DNA of 64,000 nt from Pararhizobium_B sp963838155. Its GTDB lineage: Bacteria; Pseudomonadota; Alphaproteobacteria; Rhizobiales; Rhizobiaceae. Below the pieces are notes generated by a model that worked only from the letters and a program-made list of their open reading frames with translations, had not been told where the DNA came from and ran no database searches. How positions within the stretch are numbered: the stretch's first letter is position 1; each line of letters begins with the position of its first letter. The DNA is taken from NCBI GenBank assembly GCA_963838155.1, contig CAWIQE010000002.1, positions 1 to 64,000 of the forward strand, written 5' to 3'. The translations under genes and the position numbers were made by a program. Below are positions 1 through 7,758 of the stretch, piece by piece.

Positions 1-89
1 CACGCGTCGCTCCTTCGAATTCCCTTCCGTCTACCCCGATCCCCTGCCCTGGCCTTGCGCAAACCCGTCGGGTCGCTTCCCGGCGCGGG

Positions 90-932
90 TCAGCGTGACA
101 TCAGGGTCAGCGTCGTCATGGATGCGATGGCTTCGCGCGTTACGCCGCCGAAGACGCGTTCGCGCAGCCTCGAGTGCGAATAGGCGCCGATCACGAGCAG
201 TTCCGCGCCGGTGTCGGCCGCGCGGTTGGCGATGACGGCCGCGGCGTTGGTTCCTTCGGCGATCTCGCGCGTCACGATGACGTTCACGCCGTGCCGGGCG
301 AGGCTCGTTGCCAGGTCCGTTCCTTCCGGAAGCTCCCCGGAGCCGCCGTTGCGCTCCTTCTCGACGGTCAGGATCTCGACCTTGTCGGCCGCCATCAGGA
401 ACGGCAGCGCATCGAACACGGCCCGTGCGGCCTCGCGCGTCCCGTTCCAGCCGACCAGCACGCGGCGGATTTTCGGCACGTCCTTGAGGATGTAGGGGAC
501 CATCAGGACCGGTCGGCCGCTGTCGAAAAGAAGGCGCTCGCAACGGCCGACCTTGCCTTCCGACGAATCGGCGTCCGGCTGGCGCAGGACGACGAGATCG
601 CAGCTGCGCGACAGCCTGTCGATGGCCGCTTCCCTCTCCGGCTTCGGCGCGTCGACACAATACCATTGCGAGGCGAAGCCTTCGCTGCGCGCGCGCTCGG
701 CGAACGCCGTCTCGGTCGCCACGGCCCGTTCGCGGTTCTCGATCGCGCCGTATTCGAAGTCGATCGGGTAGCCCACTTCCAGCGCGGACTGCGAGCGATA
801 GTCGTCGTCGAGGCTGGCATGGAGCCCCAGGACACGGGCGCCGAACCTGTCCGCCAGGTTGCTGGCGACATCCAGGACCTGGCGGGTCTCCCCCGGTTCG
901 TCGAGGACGGCGAGGATGGACTTGTAGGACAT
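90..932 (-). CDS. Universal stress protein, tandem UspA domains
   Basis: A 280-residue protein made of two consecutive Usp folds (about 1-140 and 155-280), twice the length of a single-domain UspA. The N-terminal strand (SYKSILAVLDEP) and the C-terminal GAYSHSRLRE...FGGVTRE stretch are typical; the nucleotide-binding glycine pattern of the second domain is degenerate. The ATG at 932 is chosen because the Usp fold begins there; an open frame continues upstream without similarity. It lies 93 bp behind the RND pump gene on the same strand, so it may be the last gene of that operon. Usp proteins are cytoplasmic stress factors; the ligand or partner here is unknown. Confidence 0.88.
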   Translation of the reverse strand: MSYKSILAVLDEPGETRQVLDVASNLADRFGARVLGLHASLDDDYRSQSALEVGYPIDFEYGAIENRERAVATETAFAERARSEGFASQWYCVDAPKPEREAAIDRLSRSCDLVVLRQPDADSSEGKVGRCERLLFDSGRPVLMVPYILKDVPKIRRVLVGWNGTREAARAVFDALPFLMAADKVEILTVEKERNGGSGELPEGTDLATSLARHGVNVIVTREIAEGTNAAAVIANRAADTGAELLVIGAYSHSRLRERVFGGVTREAIASMTTLTLMSR

Positions 933-1025
933 GATCGGCTCCAATGGGGTTATCGTCGCCGAAATCCTACGGGTCCCTCGCCCGCCGTCCTTGATTTCGC
1001 TCAAGCGGGATCGCCGCGGCGGCCG

Positions 1026-4000
1026 TCACCGCCTCAGCACGTTGTAGATGGCCGGGATCACCAGCACGGTGAGCAGCGTCGACGAAGCCAGGCCGAAGAG
1101 CAGCGAGATCGCCAGTCCCTGGAAGATCGGATCGGTCAGGATCACCGCGGCGCCGATCATCGCGGCGAGCGCCGTCAGCAGGATCGGCTTGAAGCGGATC
1201 GCGCCGGCCTCCAGCAGCACCTCCTTCAGCGGCATGCCGGTCGACTGGGCGTGGCGGATGAAGTCGACGAGCAGGATCGAGTTGCGTACGATGATGCCCG
1301 CAAGCGCGATGAAGCCGATCATGGACGTCGCCGTGAACGGCGCGTGAAACAGCCAGTGGCCGATCATGATGCCGATGAAGGTGAGCGGTATCGGCGTCAG
1401 GATCACGAGCGGCAGCTTGAACGAGCCGAACTGCGCCACGACCAGGATGTAGATTCCGAGCATCGCCACGCCGAAGGCCGCCCCCATGTCGCGGAACGTC
1501 ACCCAGGTTACCTCCCACTCGCCGTCCCACAGCAATGTCGGACGGGATTCGTCGGTCGGCTGGCCGTGTAGGCTGATCACCGGCTTCTGCAGGCCGGTCC
1601 AGTCCATCCCGTCGAGCGCCTTCTGGACCGCGATCATCCCGTAGAGCGGGGCTTCGTACTGGCCGGCGAGTTCGCCCGTGACCATCTCGGCGTCGCGCGC
1701 ATTGTGGCGGAAGATCGGATAGGACGTCTTCTCGCGTTCCATGTGGACGACGTCGCCGAGTTCGACCACGCCACGCGCGCCCGGCAGCACGTTGGCCGGC
1801 ACCGGGACGCTGAGCGTGCGTTCGTCGACGACGGTCTCTCCCTTCGGCCGCTCGATGCGGATCGGGATCGGCTGGCGCCCCTCGCCGCGATGCGAATAGC
1901 CCACCGTCTGCCCGTGCCCCAGGATCCGCAGCGTCTGGAAGACGTCGCTCTCCTGAACATGGAAGAAGTCGAGATCGTCGCTGGAAATCACCGCGCGCAG
2001 CCGCGGCGCCTGCGTGCCGTAGCTGTCGTCGACGTCGACGATATAGGGCACCGACCTGAAGGCCTGGCGGACCTTCTCGGCGACCGCCCGGCGCTCGGCG
2101 GCGGTCGGGCCGTAGATCTCGGCGAGCAGCGTCGACAGCACCGGCGGGCCCGGCGGCGGCTCGACCACTTTCAACCGCGTGCCGGCCGGCACTTCGAGCG
2201 CGTCGATCTTCTTGCGGATGTCCTGCGCGATCGCGTGGCTTTCGCGGTCGCGCTGGCCCTTCGGCTTCAGATTGACGGACACGTCGCCCTGCTGCGGCTC
2301 CGATCTCAGGTAGGAATGCCGCACCAACCCGTTGAAATCGAAGGGCGCGGCGGTGCCGGCATGGGTCTGGACGGAAACGACTTCCGGGACGGTCATCACG
2401 GTCTGCGCGATCTCCTGTGCAACGGCGTCGGTCGCCTCGGTCGACTGGCCGTTCGGCAGGTCGATCATCACCGCTAGCTCCGACTTGTTGTCGAATGGAA
2501 GCAGCTTGACCGTGACGTCCTCGGTGTAGAACAGCGCGAGGGAACCGATGGTCAGCACCCCGACGATGCCGAGGAAGATCCAGCTCCGGGCACGGCTTGC
2601 AAGGATCGGGCGGGCGACGGCCTTGTAGATGCGGCCGAGCCTCGTGTCGGGATCGTCTTCCTCGTGATTGTCGAACGTCGCCCGCCCGGCGATCTTCAGC
2701 ATCAGCCACGGCGTCACCATGACGGCGACGAAGAACGAGAAGACCATCGCCGCCGACGCGTTCGCCGGGATCGGGCTCATGTAGGGGCCCATCATGCCGG
2801 AGACGAAGAGCATCGGCAGGAGGGCCGCCACGACGGTCAGGGTCGCGACGATCGTCGGGTTGCCGACTTCCGCCACCGCCTCGATCGCCGCGCGCATGCG
2901 GTCGCGCCCGTCCCGCATCGTCCAGTGCCGGGTGATGTTCTCGATGACGACGATGGCGTCGTCGACGAGGATGCCGATCGAAAAGATCAGGGCGAACAGC
3001 GATACGCGGTTCAGCGTGTAGCCCATCGCCTTGGCGGCAAACAGGGTGAGCAGGATCGTCACCGGAATGACGATCGCCACGACGATCGCCTCCCGCCACC
3101 CGATCGCCACCAGGACGAGGACCACGATCGAGATGGTCGCGAGCCCGAGGTGGAACAGCAGTTCGTTCGACTTGTCGTTCGCCGTCGCACCGTAGTCGCG
3201 GGTGACGGCGACCCTGACGAATTCGGGGATGACCGTGCCCTTCAGCTCCTGGACGCGGCTCAGGATCCGGTCCGCCACCACCACGGCATTCGATCCCGCG
3301 CGCTTGGCGATCGCCACCGTCACCGCCGGCGCGCGCACGATCGTCCCGCCGTCGCGCGTCAGCGTCGACACGATCGACGTCTCCGGGCTCGTGGCCAGTC
3401 CGACCTTCGCCACGTCGCGGACGTAGACGGGGCGGTCGTCGCGGGTGGTCAGCAGGAGGTTGCCGATCTCGTCGGGCGTGGAGAGCGTGCGGCCAGCCTC
3501 GACGCCGATCTCCAGGCCCTTGTCGCGCACCATGCCTGCCGGAAACGCGGTGTTGGCGCCTCCGACCTTGGCCGAGAGCTCCTGCAGCGTCACGCCGTAG
3601 AGCGCCAGCTTCTCGAGGTTCGGCGCGACCTGGATGCGTTCGTCGGCCGAGCCGACGAGATAGGTCAGGCCGACATCGTCGATCTTGGACAGCTGGACGC
3701 GCAGCTCGCGGGCAATCTGGGTCAGCTCGTTCGGCGTCACGCTCGCCGCCCTTGCCGGATCCGGCGACAGCGTCAGCGTCACGATCGCGACGTCGTTGAT
3801 GCCGCGCCCGACGATCAGCGGCTCGGGAATTCCGACCGGGATCTTGTCGAGGTTGGCGCGCACTTTCTCGTGGACGCGCAGGATGGCCGCATCCGACGGC
3901 GTGCCGACCTTGAAGCGGGCCGTCACCATGACGTTGTCGTCGGTCGTTTGCGAATAGACGTGCTCGACACCGTCGATGCCGCGCACGATCCCTTCCAGCG

Positions 4001-4226
4001 GCTCGGTGATCAGTTTGGCGGCGTCGGGCGCCTTGAGGCCGTCGGCGCGCACGTGGATGTCGACCATCGGCACCGAGATCTGCGGATCCTCCTCGCGCGG
4101 CAGCGTGGCCAACGCCACGAGCCCCATTGCGAAGGCGGCAAGCAGAAGCAGCGGCGTCAGCGGCGACCTGATGAAGATGCGGGTGAGATTGCCGGCGATG
4201 CCGAGCCCTGAGGATGGCAGTTTCAT
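1026..4226 (-). CDS. RND efflux transporter, inner-membrane permease
   Basis: A 1066-residue AcrB/HAE1-type proton-driven exporter. The first membrane segment follows the N-terminal amphipathic stretch (PLTPLLLLAAFAMGLVAL), two large periplasmic loops follow, and the proton-relay pair is visible in the fourth membrane segment (GILVDDAIVVIENI). The C-terminal half repeats the architecture and ends with a membrane bundle containing IIVRNSILLVDFIR. Its start overlaps the stop of the adaptor gene by 4 bp, so the two are co-translated. No outer-membrane channel gene is in the window. Substrate cannot be read from sequence; the context next to sulfide-oxidation genes suggests a thiol, sulfur or stress-related compound, which is inference. 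Confidence 0.95.
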   Translation of the reverse strand: MKLPSSGLGIAGNLTRIFIRSPLTPLLLLAAFAMGLVALATLPREEDPQISVPMVDIHVRADGLKAPDAAKLITEPLEGIVRGIDGVEHVYSQTTDDNVMVTARFKVGTPSDAAILRVHEKVRANLDKIPVGIPEPLIVGRGINDVAIVTLTLSPDPARAASVTPNELTQIARELRVQLSKIDDVGLTYLVGSADERIQVAPNLEKLALYGVTLQELSAKVGGANTAFPAGMVRDKGLEIGVEAGRTLSTPDEIGNLLLTTRDDRPVYVRDVAKVGLATSPETSIVSTLTRDGGTIVRAPAVTVAIAKRAGSNAVVVADRILSRVQELKGTVIPEFVRVAVTRDYGATANDKSNELLFHLGLATISIVVLVLVAIGWREAIVVAIVIPVTILLTLFAAKAMGYTLNRVSLFALIFSIGILVDDAIVVIENITRHWTMRDGRDRMRAAIEAVAEVGNPTIVATLTVVAALLPMLFVSGMMGPYMSPIPANASAAMVFSFFVAVMVTPWLMLKIAGRATFDNHEEDDPDTRLGRIYKAVARPILASRARSWIFLGIVGVLTIGSLALFYTEDVTVKLLPFDNKSELAVMIDLPNGQSTEATDAVAQEIAQTVMTVPEVVSVQTHAGTAAPFDFNGLVRHSYLRSEPQQGDVSVNLKPKGQRDRESHAIAQDIRKKIDALEVPAGTRLKVVEPPPGPPVLSTLLAEIYGPTAAERRAVAEKVRQAFRSVPYIVDVDDSYGTQAPRLRAVISSDDLDFFHVQESDVFQTLRILGHGQTVGYSHRGEGRQPIPIRIERPKGETVVDERTLSVPVPANVLPGARGVVELGDVVHMEREKTSYPIFRHNARDAEMVTGELAGQYEAPLYGMIAVQKALDGMDWTGLQKPVISLHGQPTDESRPTLLWDGEWEVTWVTFRDMGAAFGVAMLGIYILVVAQFGSFKLPLVILTPIPLTFIGIMIGHWLFHAPFTATSMIGFIALAGIIVRNSILLVDFIRHAQSTGMPLKEVLLEAGAIRFKPILLTALAAMIGAAVILTDPIFQGLAISLLFGLASSTLLTVLVIPAIYNVLRR

Positions 4227-5188
4227 GGCACGACGATGCTTTCGCCCGCCGTCAGGCCGGTCAGGATTTCCACCGAGGGGGTCGCGTCGACGACCATGTG
4301 CTCGCCGGGAACGACGACACGCTCGATCGTGCCGCCATCGGACCGGACCGCGACGAAGTCGAGGCCGGACCGATGGGCCACGGCGCTTTCCGGTACGACC
4401 AGCGCCTCGCGTTTTCCGACCGGAACGCGCACCAGGACGCGACGGTCGACGAATCGTGTCTGCAGGTCCGGCACCTCGACGTCGGCGATGACGCGGCCGT
4501 CGGCGATCTTCGGATAGATCTTGGCGAGCGTGCCGGTGGTGGACCCCGCCTCCCTGACGATCTCGAGCTTCGCCCCCTCTTGCAGCGCGGCCGCGTGACG
4601 CTCCGGAATGGCGAGCCGCAGGAAGAAGCCGCCGCCGCCGATGGTGGCCACCGGCTCGCCGGCGAGGATCACCGCGTCCTTCGTCACCGGCACGGCCAGC
4701 ACCCGTCCCGAGATCGGAGCGAGCACCCTGCCCTCCTTCTGCTGCTGCTCGATGACGGAGCGCTGCGCCTCGGTCGAGGCGATCTGGTTCTGGAAGACCG
4801 AGACCTGCGTGCGCAGCTGGTCGAGCTGCTGGGAGGTCGTGACGCCCCGGGCGATCAGCTGCTCGGCGCGGCCGAGGTCGGTGCGGGCGTTGTCGAGTTG
4901 CGAGCGCAAGGCCTTGAGCTGTGCATCGATCGCCTGGATCTGGAAATCGAGCTTCTCGTCATGGACGTTGGCGATCGGCGTGCCCGCCGCGACGCTGTCG
5001 CCCTCGCTGACCTGCAGGCTGGTAATGGTCCCGCCGATCCGCGCCCTGGCGGGTACGGTGGTGCGCGATTCGACCCGGGCGTAGACCGCTTTCCATTCGG
5101 GCAGGACGGTCGGCTCGAGCTTGATCGTCGCGGCGGCGGCTGCCTGGCTCGCAAGTGCGAGCAAGCCGGCAAGGGCGAGGCGGATCAT
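4223..5188 (-). CDS. RND efflux periplasmic adaptor (membrane fusion protein)
   Basis: A 321-residue HlyD/AcrA-type adaptor linking the inner-membrane pump to an outer-membrane channel. The ATG at 5188 is chosen because it opens an apparent signal peptide (MIRLALAGLLALASQAAAAA); upstream codons of the same frame overlap the DUF2892 gene and look non-coding. It contains the lipoyl half-motif (GDSVAAGTPIANV), a coiled-coil hairpin (about 95-165, rich in Q, L and R) and the second lipoyl half (LAPISGRVLAVPV). It starts 2 bp after the DUF2892 stop and overlaps the pump gene by 4 bp, so the three form an operon. Confidence 0.93.
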   Translation of the reverse strand: MIRLALAGLLALASQAAAAATIKLEPTVLPEWKAVYARVESRTTVPARARIGGTITSLQVSEGDSVAAGTPIANVHDEKLDFQIQAIDAQLKALRSQLDNARTDLGRAEQLIARGVTTSQQLDQLRTQVSVFQNQIASTEAQRSVIEQQQKEGRVLAPISGRVLAVPVTKDAVILAGEPVATIGGGGFFLRLAIPERHAAALQEGAKLEIVREAGSTTGTLAKIYPKIADGRVIADVEVPDLQTRFVDRRVLVRVPVGKREALVVPESAVAHRSGLDFVAVRSDGGTIERVVVPGEHMVVDATPSVEILTGLTAGESIVVP

Positions 5189-5190
5189 CG

Positions 5191-5391
5191 TCAGAACGCC
5201 GATCCGGGTTTCACGCCGAGGCGGCGGAAGGCCCAGGCCGCCGGGCAAAAGCCCGTGAAGGCCGACTGGATCATGTTCAGGCCGATGAAGACGGTGAACC
5301 AGACGAAATAGGGCGAAACGGTCCAGGCAAGAAGGACCGAGAGAAGCACCATGCTTCCCGCAAACACGAGAACACTGCGATCGAGCGTCAT
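5191..5391 (-). CDS. DUF2892 (YgaP-type) small inner-membrane protein
   Basis: A 66-residue protein with two predicted membrane helices (about 7-25 and 29-47) and the family signature around GFCPAAWAFRRLG, which holds the single cysteine. It matches the membrane portion of YgaP-like proteins, without the rhodanese domain. The ATG at 5391 has a strong AAGGAG ribosome site. It is the first gene of the leftward arm that goes on to the RND adaptor and pump, and it is divergent from the ArsR-type regulator. DUF2892 proteins recur in persulfide-regulated operons; the molecular function is not established. Confidence 0.85.
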   Translation of the reverse strand: MTLDRSVLVFAGSMVLLSVLLAWTVSPYFVWFTVFIGLNMIQSAFTGFCPAAWAFRRLGVKPGSAF

Positions 5392-5565
5392 GACGGGCTC
5401 CTTTTTCGAATTCGTGCGGGCGACGGCAGCGGGCCAAGTAGGCCGACCGCCGTCGCAGCGATTGCGACAGTTGCGATCTTGTGGCGAGGATCGTCCCGCG
5501 TTGCCTTGATCAGGCTCAATATCCGGCGTCCGGTCCAATCCTCGTTCGTCGAACTTGCATATAAC

Positions 5566-5596
5566 ATTCAAATATCTTAAATTCAAGAACATGAAT
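5566..5596. promoter_or_regulatory. Candidate SqrR/BigR persulfide-repressor operator
   Basis: ATTC at 5581-5584, eight bases, then GAAT at 5593-5596 form a perfect ATTC-N8-GAAT inverted repeat, the pattern described for the persulfide sensor SqrR. It overlaps the ATG of the ArsR-type gene at 5591. A second ATTC at 5566 is followed after eight bases by TAAA, a weaker copy. The region is strikingly A/T-rich against its GC-rich surroundings and lies in the divergent intergenic space. Operator function is inferred. Confidence 0.6.
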
Positions 5597-5893
5597 GTCT
5601 CAGAGATGATCCCGGCCGCCGGCCGCGCTTCCGAGCTGATGCGCAGCCTTTCCCATCCGAAGCGCCTGCTCGTGCTTTGCGCATTGGGCGACGGCGAGAC
5701 CTCCGTCGCCGCGCTTCGCGAGAAGCTGGCGATCGAGCAGGTGCCGCTGTCGCAGCAACTCATGCGGCTGCGCGCCGACAATCTCGTCGAATCCCGGCGC
5801 GACGGGACGACGATCTACTATCGCATCACGCGGCCGGAGGTGCTGATCGTGATCGAGGCGTTGCAGGAGGCCTTCTGCCGCCGCGGCACGTGA
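5591..5893 (+). CDS. ArsR-family repressor, SqrR/BigR-like persulfide sensor
   Basis: A 100-residue winged-helix regulator. It has exactly two cysteines, C30 at the end of the second helix region (RLLVLC) and C96 in the last helix (EAFC). This is the arrangement by which SqrR and BigR sense persulfides through an intramolecular polysulfide bond. The recognition helix is around VPLSQQLMRLRADN. The ATG at 5591 is preferred because it gives the normal family length; only a TTG lies upstream, inside the operator. It precedes the sulfide:quinone oxidoreductase and trxC genes and is divergent from the DUF2892/RND operon, so it probably represses both. The sensing role is inferred from cysteine placement and context. 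Confidence 0.82.
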   Translation: MNVSEMIPAAGRASELMRSLSHPKRLLVLCALGDGETSVAALREKLAIEQVPLSQQLMRLRADNLVESRRDGTTIYYRITRPEVLIVIEALQEAFCRRGT

Positions 5894-5973
5894 AGGCGGC
5901 TTGATCTGGATCATGGCTCGACGGGCGGCGAAAGCTAGCTTCGAGTTGCAAACCCAATTTCGGAGATGGATCC

Positions 5974-7269
5974 ATGGCACATGCAGTCGTACTCGGCGCG
6001 GGCCTCGGCGGCGTCATCATGGCTTACGAATTGCGCGAACGGCTCGGATCCGAACATCGCGTTTCGGTGGTCAACAACGGAAACCGCTTCTTCTTCGTCC
6101 CGTCCAATCCATGGGTGGCCGTCGGCTGGCGCAAGAGCGAAAGCGTCGAGGTCGATCTCGATGCCGCCTTCAGGTCGCGGGACATCGCCCTCTATCCGCA
6201 AGGTGCCAAGCGCCTTCGCCCGGACAAGCGCTGCATCGAACTCAACGACGGGACGTCGCTCGACTACGACTACCTGGTGATCGCCACGGGCCCGGAACTG
6301 GCCTTCGACGAGGTGGAGGGTCTCGGTCCCGACGCGCATACACACTCCATCTGCCAGACGGATCATGCCGTGAAGACCCATGAAGCCGTCCAGGCTCTGG
6401 TCGAAAAGCCCGGTCCGGTCGTGATCGGTGCAGTCCAGGGCGCCTCGTGCTTCGGCCCGGCCTACGAATTCGCCTTCATTCTCGACAAGGTCCTGCGCGA
6501 CGCCCGGGTGCGCGACCGCGTGCCGATGACCTTCGTCACCGCCGAGCCCTATATCGGCCACCTCGGCCTCGACGGCGTCGGCGACACCAAGGGCATCCTC
6601 GAGGCCGAATTGCGGGGCCACCACATCAAATGGATCTGCAATGCCCGCGTCGACAGGATCGAGGCCGGCCGGATGGCGGTCTCGGAAATCGCGACGGACG
6701 GCTCGGTCCACGAGACGCACGACCTTCCCTTCGCCTTCTCGATGTTGCTTCCGGCCTTCCGCGGCGTCGCCGCCGTGCGCGGGATCGAGGGGCTGGCCAA
6801 TCCGCGCGGTTTCGTCATCGTCGACGAACACCAGCGCAATCCCAGCTTCCCGGACATCTTCGCCATAGGCGTCTGCGTTGCGATCGCACCCACCGGAAAG
6901 ACGCCGGTCGCCGTCGGCGTTCCGAAGACCGGTTTCATGATCGAGTCGATGGTGGCTGCGACCGCCCGAAACATCGCCCGTCTCGTCGACGAGAAGAGCC
7001 CAGACGCCGAAGCCACGTGGAATGCGGTCTGCCTGGCCGATTTCGGCGACCGCGGCGTCGCCTTCGTCGCCCAGCCGCAGATCCCGCCGCGCAACGTCAA
7101 CTGGTCGTCGACGGGCGTCTGGGTGCACGGAGCGAAGGTCGCCTTCGAGAAATACTTCCTGCACAAGATCAGGAGCGGCGTGTCCGAACCCTTCTACGAG
7201 CGCCTGGCGCTCCAGGTACTCGGGATCGACAAGCTGAAGGCCGTCAAGCTGGAGGAGCCGGTCGAATGA
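5974..7269 (+). CDS. sqr: Sulfide:quinone oxidoreductase, type I
   Basis: A 431-residue FAD enzyme that oxidises sulfide at the membrane and passes electrons to quinone, leaving sulfane sulfur. The N-terminal dinucleotide fold (VVLGAGLGG) and the FAD motif LVIATG near 101-106 are clear. Cysteines C127 (SICQT), C159 (GASCFGPAYE) and C353 (CLADFGD) correspond in position to the three catalytic cysteines of type I enzymes, C128/C160/C356 in Acidithiobacillus. The C-terminal part (PQIPPRN and an amphipathic end) fits monotopic membrane attachment. GGAG lies 8 bp before the ATG. The gene follows the ArsR-type regulator and overlaps trxC by 4 bp. No persulfide dioxygenase gene is adjacent. Confidence 0.9.
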   Translation: MAHAVVLGAGLGGVIMAYELRERLGSEHRVSVVNNGNRFFFVPSNPWVAVGWRKSESVEVDLDAAFRSRDIALYPQGAKRLRPDKRCIELNDGTSLDYDYLVIATGPELAFDEVEGLGPDAHTHSICQTDHAVKTHEAVQALVEKPGPVVIGAVQGASCFGPAYEFAFILDKVLRDARVRDRVPMTFVTAEPYIGHLGLDGVGDTKGILEAELRGHHIKWICNARVDRIEAGRMAVSEIATDGSVHETHDLPFAFSMLLPAFRGVAAVRGIEGLANPRGFVIVDEHQRNPSFPDIFAIGVCVAIAPTGKTPVAVGVPKTGFMIESMVAATARNIARLVDEKSPDAEATWNAVCLADFGDRGVAFVAQPQIPPRNVNWSSTGVWVHGAKVAFEKYFLHKIRSGVSEPFYERLALQVLGIDKLKAVKLEEPVE

Positions 7270-7715
7270 GCGCGATGCTCCTCGGCTGCACGCGCTGCGG
7301 CCAGACGAACCGGATTTCGAGCGAGAAGAGACCGACGGCCGCACGCTGCGGCAAGTGCCACGAGCCCCTGTTCGCCGGCCGTGCCGTCGAGGTGACCGAA
7401 GGCGTCTTCAACCGTCATCTGGCAGCGGACGATCTGCCGATGCTCGTCGATGTCTGGGCGCCCTGGTGCGGCCCGTGCCGGATGATGTCGCCTGCTTTCG
7501 ATGCGGCGGCCGGGTCCCTCGAGCCGGATGTGCGGCTCTTCAAGCTCAATGCCGACGCGGCGCCGGCGCTGTCGCAGCGTTTTGCGGTTCGCTCGATTCC
7601 GACGATCATGCTCTTCCGGAAAGGCGAACTCCTCGGCCGATCGTCGGGGGTGATGAATACGCCGCAGATCGTGGCCTGGACGCGCCAGCACCTGCCGCAT
7701 GCTGCCGCGGCATGA
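7266..7715 (+). CDS. trxC: Thioredoxin TrxC (thioredoxin 2, zinc-binding)
   Basis: A 149-residue cytoplasmic disulfide reductase. The N-terminal zinc-binding pairs C8/C11 and C28/C31 distinguish TrxC from TrxA, and the active site is WCGPC at 67-71. The cis-proline motif is SIPTIMLF. The ATG overlaps the stop of the sulfide:quinone oxidoreductase gene (ATGA), so the two are translationally coupled. In this setting it can reduce protein persulfides or polysulfides produced from sulfide oxidation; that role is inferred from position. Confidence 0.93.
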   Translation: MSAMLLGCTRCGQTNRISSEKRPTAARCGKCHEPLFAGRAVEVTEGVFNRHLAADDLPMLVDVWAPWCGPCRMMSPAFDAAAGSLEPDVRLFKLNADAAPALSQRFAVRSIPTIMLFRKGELLGRSSGVMNTPQIVAWTRQHLPHAAAA

Positions 7716-7758
7716 GGCGGCTGCCTTCGACGACGGTGGGCTCGGGGACGAACCGCGC

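Noticed and set aside
2664..4211. Long rightward frame (515 codons) opposite the RND pump gene
   Set aside because: It is a shadow of the GC-rich third positions of the pump gene: arginine/histidine/aspartate-rich, no family, no ribosome site.
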